64,000 bases of DNA. It comes from Bacillus sp. FJAT-29814 (GTDB lineage Bacteria > Bacillota > Bacilli > Bacillales > Cytobacillaceae). Both the position numbers and the translations under genes were made by a program. Below are positions 1 to 8,208 of this stretch, piece by piece. The DNA lies in assembly GCF_001510715.1 (NCBI RefSeq), contig NZ_LMTJ01000004.1, positions 1 through 64,000 of the forward strand, given 5' to 3'. Position 1 is the stretch's first letter; each line of letters begins with the position of its first letter. Under the pieces are notes generated by a model. The model ran no database searches, had not been told where the DNA came from, and saw nothing but the letters and a program-made list of their open reading frames with translations.

Positions 1-81
1 ACACCATTTATTAATAAATTTATTAATTGGTTGAAAAACATTATTGACACTTTTACACAAAAGAATGGACTTGACTCGTAG
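1..81 (+). CDS. C-terminal end of a gene cut by the window edge
   Basis: Frame 1 is open from the first base to a TAG and encodes 26 residues with a coding-like, amphipathic composition (FINWLKNIID, ending NGLDS). The family cannot be recognised from so short a piece. A 52-bp tandem array starts five bases after the stop, so this array is the 3' flank of that gene. It could be a chance open frame, but the absence of stops, the abrupt change to repeats after it and the Ile/Lys/Asn-rich helix-like sequence favour a real C-terminus. Confidence 0.45.
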   Translation, partial: TPFINKFINWLKNIIDTFTQKNGLDS

Positions 82-85
82 AGCT

Positions 86-293
86 CTCCTACGTGACCGG
101 TCGCTCTTTTTTTCGCACAAATTGGGCACGTAAAGCTCTCCTACGTGACCGGTTGCTCCTTTTTACAGCCAAATTGGGCACGTAGAACCCTCCTACGTGA
201 CCGGTTGCTTTCTTTTTTGCACAAATGGGGCACGTAGAACTCTCCTACGTGACCGGTTGCTTTTTTTAGTCATATTGGGAACCTATTAAAGAG
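86..293. repeat. Tandem array of four 52-bp units
   Basis: The motif CTCCTACGTGACCGG recurs at 86, 138, 190 and 242, exactly 52 bp apart. Each period carries an interrupted palindrome, CTACGTG ... CACGTAG, separated by a T-rich stretch, so each transcript unit can fold into a hairpin. The last unit is followed by unrelated sequence. The period, the GACCGG plus T-run core and the palindrome design match the larger array near 43.3-43.7 kb. No open frame crosses it and there are no variable spacers. Confidence 0.9.
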
Positions 294-566
294 AGCACCG
301 GATAATATTTAATAATATGCGGGGGGCATTCCCCCGACTCTTGTCAAACCTGATAAAGGATAATGACACTAGCACTCTCTTAAAGTATCCTGATGCCCTC
401 CCTTGCTTTTATTACCTCCAAAAAGCGTGCAGCATCTGGAACACCCACTTTTAACAAGTAGGTAAACCTTTTCGCTAATACTTTATGCACAGGAAATTAT
501 ACTGCACCTCTATTTGAGGCACGAAAAGTATATCTCGATCCCTCCCTCTATGGAGATGGACCGAAA
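294..566. other. Intergenic stretch, possible small gene relic
   Basis: No gene is supported here. It contains a short GC hairpin (GGGGGG ... CCCCC near 321-335). On the minus strand, between about 485 and 372, there is a stop-free run of about 36 codons that reads like a protein C-terminus (VGVPDAARFLEV) but is preceded by a stop and has no start. It may be the relic of a lost gene; I cannot name the family. Confidence 0.3.
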
Positions 567-575
567 TGGTATAAT
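567..575 (+). promoter_or_regulatory. Extended -10 promoter for the 431-aa membrane protein
   Basis: TGGTATAAT is an extended -10 element (TGn followed by a perfect TATAAT) 36 bases upstream of the ATG. No good -35 is present, as is common with extended -10 promoters. The leader would be about 30 nt. Confidence 0.5.
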
Positions 576-611
576 AGTACAAAATAACCACTAAACAGTG
601 AGGTATGATAA

Positions 612-1907
612 ATGAAGAAGTTGCGAATTCCTAATTGGGTCGTTTTTACTATCGTTGGTTCCATCATTTCCGTTGCCATTAGTTATGAAATCTACCATTT
701 TAAAAGCACGACAAGTTTAGTAGAGTTTACCATCACGGTAGTGGGCCTCGTTGTTTCCTTTACGGCCTTCATTATTGCTATGAAAACCTATTTGTCCATT
801 GATAGCGTCAATGTGCTAACCCAAATGGAAGGGAATGTGCTAGAAAACGAAAATTATGTTACCCCGTTTACCTATTTATTAAGGCAGTATGATATGGAAG
901 ATTCTAAAAGTGCCAGTGAAAAAGTGTACGAGCAATTAACAGAGCGGTTTGGAAGAAATTCAAAAACAGCGATTGAATTTGCTGCAAATTTACAATACTT
1001 TATCGATATCATCGTTTTCCTACCCTACCTATTTAACCAACGGGATGAAAACCGCGATGAAAATATTCAAAAAATGACCAAGCTGTTAAACTTAATTGAT
1101 AAAAAAAGGGATGCACTTCTATCGATTAGTACAGGGAATTTACTTTTAATAGAGGAAACCGTCAAACTAATTAAGTCGATTGTTGACTATCAAAAACTGG
1201 AGCTGGCTGATACTTTCAACATCCTTGATGTACGGGGAACTTTGTTAAAAAACTCTGTTACGCAAACGGTCTATTTTAATTATTTAGGGTTATTTTACAA
1301 CCAGAGAGCTTATTCCATTCTTCAGAAAAAGTTTGGGTTGGAGCAGACCGACTTCTTTTCCATAGAAGGAATTAAACAGGTAAAGCAGAAGCTTGATTTA
1401 TTATCAAGCGAAGAAAAGGAATTATTTACGATGTATCTAAAGGAAGCCAAGGATTCTTTCAAAAAAGCAATGGAGCATAAGCATACTGACATGATGTGGG
1501 AAGGCTTTATCAAGTATAATGATGCCCGATCCACTTATTTATTGAAGCTTATATTAAAGAATGAAGAGATTGATTGGCTGTCGAATATGAATGAGGGCCT
1601 AATAGCCCGGAACCGATTGACGATCCTCGCCAAGGATATCCTGGCAAAAAAGGATTCGACCTATTTGCTAGAGGCTTTCACGTTCGAAAAATGTTTGGCC
1701 GGATTGGTTAAAATGAATCTCTTGATTGCAGAGGGCAAAGACATCACTGATAACTTTAATCAAATTAAGTACGAGGCCCCTTATTATAAAGGGATCCTTG
1801 AAGACCCTCTATTAAAAGAACCATACTCAGGCATATTTAACAAAGTCAATTCTTATCAAGAGGCAATCATCAACCATGTGACCTCAATTACTAGAGAAAC
1901 AGCCTAG
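612..1907 (+). CDS. Unknown two-helix membrane protein
   Basis: The 431-residue protein has two adjacent hydrophobic segments at the N-terminus (about residues 8-28 and 36-57). The long remainder is charged, helical and cytoplasmic-looking, with many Lys/Glu/Asn and no Cys clusters or catalytic motif that I can recognise. The helical tail could be TPR-like or a scaffold, but I see no clear repeats. The ATG is preceded by GTGAGGT at suitable spacing and by an extended -10 promoter, so expression is likely monocistronic. Its neighbours give no functional hint. Gene certain, function unknown. Confidence 0.8.
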   Translation: MKKLRIPNWVVFTIVGSIISVAISYEIYHFKSTTSLVEFTITVVGLVVSFTAFIIAMKTYLSIDSVNVLTQMEGNVLENENYVTPFTYLLRQYDMEDSKSASEKVYEQLTERFGRNSKTAIEFAANLQYFIDIIVFLPYLFNQRDENRDENIQKMTKLLNLIDKKRDALLSISTGNLLLIEETVKLIKSIVDYQKLELADTFNILDVRGTLLKNSVTQTVYFNYLGLFYNQRAYSILQKKFGLEQTDFFSIEGIKQVKQKLDLLSSEEKELFTMYLKEAKDSFKKAMEHKHTDMMWEGFIKYNDARSTYLLKLILKNEEIDWLSNMNEGLIARNRLTILAKDILAKKDSTYLLEAFTFEKCLAGLVKMNLLIAEGKDITDNFNQIKYEAPYYKGILEDPLLKEPYSGIFNKVNSYQEAIINHVTSITRETA

Positions 1908-1930
1908 TCTAAAGGCATTGGCATTTTGCA

Positions 1931-1967
1931 AAAAAAGCACAGCTAGCAAGTTTGAGCTAGCTGTGCT
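1931..1967. terminator. Perfect 12-bp hairpin after the membrane protein gene
   Basis: AGCACAGCTAGC (1936-1947) pairs perfectly with 1956-1967 across an 8-nt loop. The A-run on the left gives a U-tail only for minus-strand transcription; on the plus strand the tail is TTGCTGTG. It probably stops transcription of the upstream gene, although its best orientation is the opposite one. Confidence 0.55.
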
Positions 1968-2383
1968 TTGCTGTGACAGACGGGCTTCTGGTTTATCTCT
2001 CATGCCAGCGGAACCCTCGCCATGGTCTGTACCCTTCCCCCTTTGGTCCCGCCACCAAAATAGGCCCTCCTACCCTTTAAAACGCTTTCATAAATCTCTA
2101 TAATATTCTGTAAATAATGTTTTACGCATGTTACTGATTCGATCAGGCAGGGCGGCACGTGTGAGAAGGACAGGCCTTTTCACTGTGTTCCCCCTGCCTT
2201 GTTGTTGTTGTTCCAGTTTTCACGAATCCCCACACTCCGCTTGAACAAGCTTTATGCTTTTTCAAAATACCTCACCTAGAACCTTGCACTCACGGAAAAT
2301 GACTGAAAGGAGGCGTAAATAACCAATTCTATCTACTTATCAACTTCTATTGCAATGAAAAATTTAAAAAAGAGGTGGTATCC
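1968..2383. other. Intergenic region with a nested hairpin
   Basis: No gene is supported. A long structured element lies at 2145-2199: AGGCAGGG pairs with CCCTGCCT, and inside it GTGAGAAGG pairs with CCTTTTCAC. It is followed by TGTTGTTGTTG rather than a clean U-run. It could be a leader structure or weak terminator upstream of the glycosidase gene. The 1970-2100 stretch has coding-like runs in more than one frame but no start and no family I can identify. Confidence 0.4.
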
Positions 2384-4690
2384 ATGGCTAAAAAATTGTC
2401 TAAGGCTGTCCTGTCCGTATGTCTAGCAGCAGGTTTGGCCGCTCCCATCGATTTTCAAACAGCCAGTGCAGAGGAACCTGTAGTAAACTACAATCCTACC
2501 GTTTCCCCGATTCCGAAATACATGAAAACAACTGCACACGGCTTCCCGTTAAATCCGAAGGTGTCACTGGTCACCGAAAAAGGAACCGACCCAGCAGCAA
2601 TCACCGAACTAAAGGAAGCATTAACAAAGGCCGGTGTCACCATGATTGTCGAGAGCGACATCACGAATCCATCACTGCAGGCACCGGTCATTATTTGGCT
2701 GGGCGAATTTTCCGATGAGGCAGAGGTCAAAACCATCACCGAGAAAACCGGCATCAAAGACCTCACTATAAACAATAAAGAAGGATATCTCATTACCTCC
2801 AAACAAGGCACCGAAGCAAAAAAGCATATTGTGATTTCCGGAAAAGATGATGCGGGCACCTATTACGGGACCCAGACCTTCCGGCAACTGATTGTGGAAA
2901 GACCTGGCACCGATTGGATTCCGGAGGTCGAGATCAAAGACTGGCCAACAATGCCAATCAGGGGAGCCATCGAGGGCTTTTACGGCGAGCCATGGTCACA
3001 CGAGGATCGCCTCAGCCAATTGGAATTTTACGGGGACCATAAAATGAACAGCTATATTTATGCCCCGAAGGATGACCCGTACCACCGGGACAAGTGGCGC
3101 GATCCTTATCCTCAAGAGAAAATCGCTGAAATAGCAGAACTGGTGAAAACTGCCCATGATAACCACGTCACCTTTACGTTCGCCATATCACCGGGGAATA
3201 CGATTACCTATTCCAGCGATAAGGACCTGCAGGCGTTAATCGACAAGGCTCAGGCGATGTGGGATGTCGGGGTCCGCTCGTTCGCTTTGTTCCTTGACGA
3301 TATCGATCCGAATCTTCGCTCACCGGAAGACCGGGCAAAATTCGGAGGCGATGCTAACCCACCTGCCGCCGCCCAGGCTTACCTTTTGAATCGTTTTAAT
3401 AGTGAATTTATTAAGAAGCACGAAGGGGCCGAACGGTTAATTACCGTGCCGACCGATTACTATCAAGCAGGCACCACCCCTTACCGGACAAGATTTGCCG
3501 CCCTCGTCCAGCCGGACATTGTCGTGCAATGGACAGGAATTGGCGTTGTCGCGCCGACGATCACAACCGCAGATGCAGATAGAATTCATGGCATTTTTAA
3601 GCATGACTTGTTAATCTGGGACAATTACCCGGTAAATGACTTTGACCGCAACCGCTTGTTCCTTGCACCGTTAACCGGAAGGGATGCAGGCCTGACACCG
3701 GAGCATGGCGTCATCGGGTTAACCGCCAATCCGATGAACGAGGCCGAGGCGTCGAAGATTCCGTTATTTACGGTTGCAGATTATACCTGGAATCCGGAAG
3801 CCTACAATCCAAATGATTCCATGCTTAGAGGGTTGAAGGAATTCGCCGGCGCCAAGGCGTTTGAACCATTAAAGGCGTTTGTTGACGCGTCTTATTCGAC
3901 GAGTCTCAATGGCAACAAAGAGCCTTATTCGGAAAAATTGACCTCGCTAATCAAGGAGTTTTGGGCAACAACTGACAGCGGCGCAGGGCTGGAATCGGCC
4001 TCCGCCAACCTTTTACAAGAATTTCAGCAGCTGAAAAACATCCCGGCTGAGCTTCGCAAAACCGTGGATAATCAGAACTTTTTAGAAGAGGTCGACGGTT
4101 ATTTACGAAAAATGGAACTGTATGGAGCTGCTGGTGAAAAAGCCGTCAACATGATTCTCGCTGAACAAAAACAGGATGAAGCGGCAGCTTCCGAGCTGAG
4201 AGCGGAGCTGAAAGCGACGATGAATCAGTTGAACCAGGTCCCGCAAAAACTAAGCTTGGGTGTTCTCAGCGCCTTCTTTGACCGGGCGCTCAATGGCGTT
4301 AATTTAGCGGAAGGGAAAATCGCAACAGCCTCCTCCTCTGAGGTAGACTGGCTGACACCTGATTTGGCGGTCGACGGGAACAACAATACCCGCTGGGCAT
4401 CGCTTTACACGGACAATCAATGGCTCAGCGTCGACCTTGGGCAGACTTATACGATTAATAAAGTGGTTCTGAACTGGGAAGCTGCCTACGGAAAACAATA
4501 TAAGATCCAAGTTTCACAGGACGGCAGCCAATGGACCGATGTCCATACGGAGTTAAATAGCAATGGCGGTACCGACGAAATCGACTTCCCAGCTACACAA
4601 GCCCGTCATGTCCGCATGCAAGGAATCAAACGGGCCACCAGCTGGGGCTACTCGCTATACGAAATGAAAGTATTTAACGTGCATCAATAA
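2384..4690 (+). CDS. Secreted GH84 beta-N-acetylglucosaminidase with CBM32
   Basis: An exported glycosidase of the GH84 (NagJ/hyaluronidase-like) family, expected to release GlcNAc from glycans. In order: Sec signal peptide (residues 1-30, cleavage around TASAEE), a GH20-type N-terminal domain (about 35-165), the GH84 barrel starting at RGAIEGFYGEPWS, with the catalytic Asp pair in FALFLDDIDP, a helical region, and a C-terminal F5/8-type C (CBM32) domain from about residue 640 (AVDGNNNTRWAS). The ATG at 2384 is chosen because AAGAGGTGG sits six bases ahead; a GTG nine bases upstream lies inside that site. The downstream 200 bp look like the remains of another CBM32 module, so the protein is probably a shortened version of a longer ancestor. 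Confidence 0.92.
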   Translation: MAKKLSKAVLSVCLAAGLAAPIDFQTASAEEPVVNYNPTVSPIPKYMKTTAHGFPLNPKVSLVTEKGTDPAAITELKEALTKAGVTMIVESDITNPSLQAPVIIWLGEFSDEAEVKTITEKTGIKDLTINNKEGYLITSKQGTEAKKHIVISGKDDAGTYYGTQTFRQLIVERPGTDWIPEVEIKDWPTMPIRGAIEGFYGEPWSHEDRLSQLEFYGDHKMNSYIYAPKDDPYHRDKWRDPYPQEKIAEIAELVKTAHDNHVTFTFAISPGNTITYSSDKDLQALIDKAQAMWDVGVRSFALFLDDIDPNLRSPEDRAKFGGDANPPAAAQAYLLNRFNSEFIKKHEGAERLITVPTDYYQAGTTPYRTRFAALVQPDIVVQWTGIGVVAPTITTADADRIHGIFKHDLLIWDNYPVNDFDRNRLFLAPLTGRDAGLTPEHGVIGLTANPMNEAEASKIPLFTVADYTWNPEAYNPNDSMLRGLKEFAGAKAFEPLKAFVDASYSTSLNGNKEPYSEKLTSLIKEFWATTDSGAGLESASANLLQEFQQLKNIPAELRKTVDNQNFLEEVDGYLRKMELYGAAGEKAVNMILAEQKQDEAAASELRAELKATMNQLNQVPQKLSLGVLSAFFDRALNGVNLAEGKIATASSSEVDWLTPDLAVDGNNNTRWASLYTDNQWLSVDLGQTYTINKVVLNWEAAYGKQYKIQVSQDGSQWTDVHTELNSNGGTDEIDFPATQARHVRMQGIKRATSWGYSLYEMKVFNVHQ

Positions 4691-4896
4691 AAGGTGTCAA
4701 AGGGGCGGTTCCACTTCCACGAGAACCGGGAGGAATCCCTGGAAACTGCCTCATTAATCATTGATGAGGACAATACCGGCTGGGAGTCTCCATAAGGCGT
4801 TCAAGGAACAAAACCAGTTTGTATCCACGGAACCGCCTCCAAATGATAGAAAACCAAAACGCCGACTATAGCCGAGATCAAGATTGACAAGGAATA
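4691..4896 (+). pseudogene. Relic of a second CBM32 domain fused to GH84
   Basis: Immediately after the TAA of the GH84 gene, and in the same frame, the sequence reads ETASLIIDEDNTGWESP, the hallmark segment of a CBM32 module (compare AVDGNNNTRWAS in the intact domain), and then hits a stop. About 50 bp later CIHGTAS and TPTIAEIKIDKE followed by TAA resemble the last strands of the same fold, interrupted by two stops. The middle of the domain is missing. This fits loss of a C-terminal module by a new stop codon, deletion and decay. Confidence 0.55.
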
Positions 4897-4954
4897 AGGA
4901 ATGAAACAGGGAGCGGGACACTGCTTTGCAGGGACCCGTTCCTTTCTATTCCTT
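4889..4954 (+). terminator. Composite hairpin downstream of the glycosidase
   Basis: Outer arms AAGGAATA and TATTCCTT enclose an inner stem, GGAGCGGG paired with CCCGTTCC plus CTGC/GCAG. Only a short pyrimidine tail (CTTAAT) follows. It is the likely transcription end for the GH84 gene. Confidence 0.55.
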
Positions 4955-5077
4955 CTTAATCCCACCAAAAATACCAAACGGAACTAAAAATGATCCTATT
5001 TATTAATCATTGTAAACCTTGAATTAGAGCGGTCCGTGCCTTATCTTAACGGCAACTAAAAAAGGGAGGAGATTCTT

Positions 5078-6220
5078 ATGAGTAAATGGAAAAGCAAATG
5101 GGGCTTGGCAGTTGCTTTAGCCGGGACCATCACAGTATCATCCGCTTTTGCGGCGCCTGCTTTCAAAGAGGCAGAAGAAACGAACCCGAATCCGGTCATT
5201 GCCCCGATTAAAACAGATGAACCTACCTCTTATCGAATCAATCAACTAGAAGATATCGCGATGTACTATTATTGGCATGGCGGCGACCTCAAGCAGGCGG
5301 AAGAAGAAATTTTTAAAGGGATTACCCTAAAAGGTAAATATGACGTGGTTGAGGCCGCGTATAATGAGGCCGTCAAACTGGACCCTCACGATGTCAATCT
5401 CAAATTCTCGCTGGCATCCACACAAATCATCCAGAAAAAAATCCCGGAAGCATTAGCAACCTACCAGCAAATTCTGAATTTGGACCCTGACAACTATAAT
5501 GCACATCTGCTGTACGGAGTTTATTCAAAAGTAAATGGGGATGAGAAAGCGTATAAAACGGCCATCGCCAATTTAAAACGGCTCGACGCCCACAAAACCA
5601 ATGAATACCTTGAAAAATTCGCCGCTACAGAATCGATTATGAAAACCACATTAAATACGGAAGTTCCAGAAAACCTGCCGCAGAGCAAGCATGCCATTGT
5701 GATTCTTGGATATGCACTAGCGGATGATGGAACGATGAGAGAGCCATTAATTGAACGTTTAAAGGTCGGTCTAGCCGCAGCCAACAAGTATCCAAATTCA
5801 AAAATCATTGTGACCGGCGGCGTGCCGAAGCAAGGCAATACTGAAGCAAAGTTAATGAAGGAGTGGCTCATTTCAAAGGGTATAGCGGAAGGAAGGATTT
5901 TGACAGAGGATAAATCAACAGACACCGTTGAAAATGCCCTCTTCTCTACAGCCATCCTTAAAAAAGAAGGTCTGAAGGATGTCACGCTGGTGACAAGCGC
6001 CAGCCATATGAGACGAGCACTTACCATCTTTACGGAAGCAAGCCAGTTTTACGATAAAATGAATGCAAAAAATAGCGACCGGTCATTCACGAATGTGGTT
6101 TACTTGGATTACTCATCGATCGAAGAAGCCCACAACGTAACCAAAGACGAAACTTTGGTCATTTACCGCGACTTAATGAGAGCCACCGGCGTTTGGCAAT
6201 ACCCGGACAAGCAGCGCTAA
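5078..6220 (+). CDS. Secreted TPR - YdcF (DUF218) protein
   Basis: 380 residues. A signal peptide (cleavage near SAFAAPAF) suggests export. Residues about 90-160 form TPR-like helices (YNEAVKLDPHDVNLKFSLAS). The C-terminal half is a YdcF/SanA/ElyC-type DUF218 domain: HAIVILGYAL, KIIVTGGVPKQGNTEA and DKSTDTVENA are its typical blocks. Members act at the cell envelope, but the reaction is not established. GGGAGGAG seven bases before the ATG is an excellent ribosome binding site. The gene stands alone between a terminator and the small antisense locus. Confidence 0.82.
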   Translation: MSKWKSKWGLAVALAGTITVSSAFAAPAFKEAEETNPNPVIAPIKTDEPTSYRINQLEDIAMYYYWHGGDLKQAEEEIFKGITLKGKYDVVEAAYNEAVKLDPHDVNLKFSLASTQIIQKKIPEALATYQQILNLDPDNYNAHLLYGVYSKVNGDEKAYKTAIANLKRLDAHKTNEYLEKFAATESIMKTTLNTEVPENLPQSKHAIVILGYALADDGTMREPLIERLKVGLAAANKYPNSKIIVTGGVPKQGNTEAKLMKEWLISKGIAEGRILTEDKSTDTVENALFSTAILKKEGLKDVTLVTSASHMRRALTIFTEASQFYDKMNAKNSDRSFTNVVYLDYSSIEEAHNVTKDETLVIYRDLMRATGVWQYPDKQR

Positions 6221-6271
6221 ACCACTGATTATTCGGGTGATGATCATCTTTTAAAATGGAATAATCTTGTG

Positions 6272-6277
6272 TATAAT
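6272..6277 (+). promoter_or_regulatory. -10 box of the putative antisense RNA
   Basis: A perfect TATAAT lies just downstream of the YdcF-type gene and directs transcription into the 3' end of the small peptide gene on the other strand. The -35 is poor (TTTTAA region). The start would be near 6284. Confidence 0.45.
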
Positions 6278-6280
6278 GGA

Positions 6281-6317
6281 TATATAGTAAAAAGAGAGAA
6301 GTGCTGTAACACTTCTC
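6281..6317 (-). terminator. Terminator of the small peptide mRNA
   Basis: GAGAAGTG (6296-6303) and CACTTCTC (6310-6317) form a perfect 8-bp stem with a 6-nt loop. On the minus strand the hairpin is followed by TCTTTTTAC. It ends the peptide mRNA about 40 nt past its stop codon and lies at the start of the opposing RNA. Confidence 0.7.
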
Positions 6318-6415
6318 CCATGCAGCTTCTACCGTCAGGGTGGTAGTTGTCAGTGTTTAGTTTTTGTGCGAACCACCCTTTTGCTTGCGACGGCGTGAGG
6401 GTGGTTTCTTGTTTT
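6284..6415 (+). ncRNA. Putative antisense antitoxin RNA
   Basis: A short transcript of about 130 nt is predicted from a TATAAT at 6272 to a terminator formed by AACCACCCT (6371-6379) and AGGGTGGTT (6398-6406) followed by TCTTGTTTT. No open frame with a ribosome binding site is seen on this strand. It overlaps the last 59 bases of the opposite peptide gene and its whole 3' untranslated region, the arrangement of Bacillus type I antitoxin RNAs such as those of TxpA and BsrG. Existence and ends are predictions. Confidence 0.45.
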
Positions 6416-6503
6416 CCAAGATGTTTTTCCGATAGAAAAATGCAGCAGTTTCCCGCACAATCCCCTTCAGAACTTCACGAATGAATTCAAGAACAGTTTC
6501 CAT
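6357..6503 (-). CDS. 48-aa basic peptide, candidate type I toxin
   Basis: The ATG is preceded by GGGAGGTG at seven bases, one of the best ribosome binding sites in the window. The peptide starts METVLEFIREVLKGIVRE, an amphipathic helix, followed by AAFFYRKN and a strongly basic tail (KKPPSRRRKQKGG). Similar short peptides ending in RRRK-x-KGGS occur in Bacillaceae as hypothetical proteins, to my recollection. The mRNA has its own terminator and is overlapped at its 3' end by a convergent RNA. Its 5' leader contains AGGGTGG-N4-GTTGTC, which can pair with GACAAC-N2-CCACCCT in its 3' part. These are type I toxin traits. Against it, the helix is less hydrophobic than in TxpA or BsrG. Gene likely, toxin role inferred. 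Confidence 0.6.
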   Translation of the reverse strand: METVLEFIREVLKGIVRETAAFFYRKNILENKKPPSRRRKQKGGSHKN

Positions 6504-6585
6504 GATTATCACCTCCCTTCCCTAAAAATTTAGGAAAAGAAGATTGGACAACCAGGCCACCCTAACAATATTAAGCTGCAACTCT

Positions 6586-6591
6586 ATTCTA
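6586..6591 (-). promoter_or_regulatory. -10-like box for the peptide mRNA
   Basis: TAGAAT on the minus strand lies about 85 bases upstream of the peptide ATG. The -35 is poorly conserved. A start near 6579 would place the AGGGTGG pairing element at the 5' end of the leader. Confidence 0.3.
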
Positions 6592-6744
6592 CCATTTATA
6601 CATATCTTAAAATTCTATCAGTCTTCGACAAAATTTGAGTGGTGCTATAGGCACCGAGATACTCCTAGAACGGAGATTTTTTCAAGCACTGGGTCTAAAA
6701 AAAGCACAAGAAAACTATGAACCAATAACAAATTTAAAGACAAA

Positions 6745-6774
6745 AACAGAGAAGTGTGCAAACACTTTTCTGTT
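6745..6774 (-). terminator. Terminator of the PD-(D/E)XK gene
   Basis: AACAGAGAAGTGT (6745-6757) pairs with ACACTTTTCTGTT (6762-6774) with one mismatch and a 4-nt loop. Read on the minus strand it ends in TTTTTG. It lies 17 bases after the stop of the nuclease-like gene. Confidence 0.75.
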
Positions 6775-6790
6775 GCTGTCTCGACAATTG

Positions 6791-8089
6791 TTAAGCTTTC
6801 TCCCAAAACTCCCTAATCGCCTTTGTAATAATTTCTTGGTCATTTCGCAACATCCCATATAACTCATTCATTTTCTGAAGGATTTCTTCGGTATTCTTCC
6901 AGTCGTAGATTGGAAGTCTTTTGATAATAATCCTACCTACATTATTTGTATCTGTAGGATTATACTCGGTATTGTCTCTTAAAAATCTAACAAACTCTTT
7001 CCGCTGCTCTAAATGTTCATCTTTAAAGCGCCCGACTTCATACTTAAGGGAAATAGCCTCATCGTATCGGTCAAAGATTAGCGGGCACGGGTAATCAGAA
7101 AACCAATTTTCTAAGGTTAGGCCGTTAAAGTTTTGAATAAGATGATATTCTCTTGGATAACAAAACACCCCATTGATAACATCGTGCCGGTCTTTACGGT
7201 AAGTTAATTCGTGGTGCTGTTCAATAAACTGATAAAATGCCTTTTTAAAATAATCCACATCTCCATGCTGTTTGATATATTCAGAAATATCCTTATATTT
7301 TCGAACTAAATCATAAAGTTGTTTGCTTTCCGGTTCCTGCAAATCCATTTCTCTTTCCTTGCAGGAAACTATATAATCAATTTCTCTGCTATACTCACGA
7401 TAAAGCTCTTCACATGCTACTTTATGGTCTGACTCTGTTACCGTCAACTCTCTTAAATTGCAAAGATAGTCATGGACAAAACTATATACCTTTTCACCCA
7501 TTAGATCCTTTTTTAATGGGAGATAATCATCCAATAATTGATATAAATATAAATAGCTGTACGCAAAATAATAGTTTTCGGAAGGCTGATCTCCATTTAA
7601 AGTTAGATAAATAGGCAAGATTTCATAACCCGGAAAATCTCGAGTAATCGTCTCAAAATATATTTTTAATTGTTCTTCCCCCTCAGATGCGTTAATTTTA
7701 TTTTCAATAATAACCACCATTTTATGGAGGTGCGAAATCAACACTAAATCAATGTATCTACCATCAATAGAATATTCCCTCTCTACCTCCAGATCATGAA
7801 AACTATTTAGAAAAATACTAGTTTCCGAAACATTAAACAGTTCTCTTCGATCAATATTTTCTTCGAGACTTAAAACTTCCAACACCATTTTCTTAAAAAG
7901 AAAATCCCCCAAATGATGATTTTCTTCAGGGTCCAACAGCCAGCCCAGCACATTGGAATGCCGAATCTCATAGTGTTTAAGTCTTAAAACCTTTAAAGGG
8001 TTAAACTCATTAATAGCAGCCCTCAGCTTTTCCAAGCGATAATTATTAATAACAAACCCCGTGATCATTCTCAAATCATCACTTATCAA
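6791..8089 (-). CDS. PD-(D/E)XK nuclease-superfamily protein
   Basis: 432 residues resembling the PDDEXK_4-type group. The N-terminal part has the typical RHSNVLGWLLDPEENH segment. The nuclease core is REYSIDGRYIDLVL ... VVIIENKINA, giving the D ... ExK catalytic pattern at about residues 134 and 148-150. The rest is helical and charged. Family members are found as orphan or defence-associated nucleases; the target here is unknown. The longest frame starts at a TTG after GGGGAAGTAGA; an ATG seven codons in is the alternative. It lies 119 bp downstream of the Sir2/ADP-ribosylglycohydrolase operon in the same direction, has its own terminator, and could be a fifth, loosely coupled member. Confidence 0.8.
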   Translation of the reverse strand: MISDDLRMITGFVINNYRLEKLRAAINEFNPLKVLRLKHYEIRHSNVLGWLLDPEENHHLGDFLFKKMVLEVLSLEENIDRRELFNVSETSIFLNSFHDLEVEREYSIDGRYIDLVLISHLHKMVVIIENKINASEGEEQLKIYFETITRDFPGYEILPIYLTLNGDQPSENYYFAYSYLYLYQLLDDYLPLKKDLMGEKVYSFVHDYLCNLRELTVTESDHKVACEELYREYSREIDYIVSCKEREMDLQEPESKQLYDLVRKYKDISEYIKQHGDVDYFKKAFYQFIEQHHELTYRKDRHDVINGVFCYPREYHLIQNFNGLTLENWFSDYPCPLIFDRYDEAISLKYEVGRFKDEHLEQRKEFVRFLRDNTEYNPTDTNNVGRIIIKRLPIYDWKNTEEILQKMNELYGMLRNDQEIITKAIREFWEKA

Positions 8090-8208
8090 ATCTACTTCCC
8101 CACTTTCTGTTAATTTTAAAGATTATAAGCATTTTTTCCAAATACTCACAAATAAATCTTACCACATTTATCCACCTGATAATAATCTAAACTATTATTA
8201 ATCTAGTA

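Noticed and set aside
1918..2103. Plus-strand open frame behind the first membrane protein gene
   Set aside because: Starts inside the hairpin terminator, has no ribosome binding site and no coding-like composition.
2488..2887. Minus-strand open frames inside the GH84 gene
   Set aside because: Shadows of a strongly conserved glycosidase gene on the plus strand.
6635..6862. Plus-strand open frame of 75 codons
   Set aside because: Runs through the terminator and antisense into the PD-(D/E)XK gene; no ribosome binding site.
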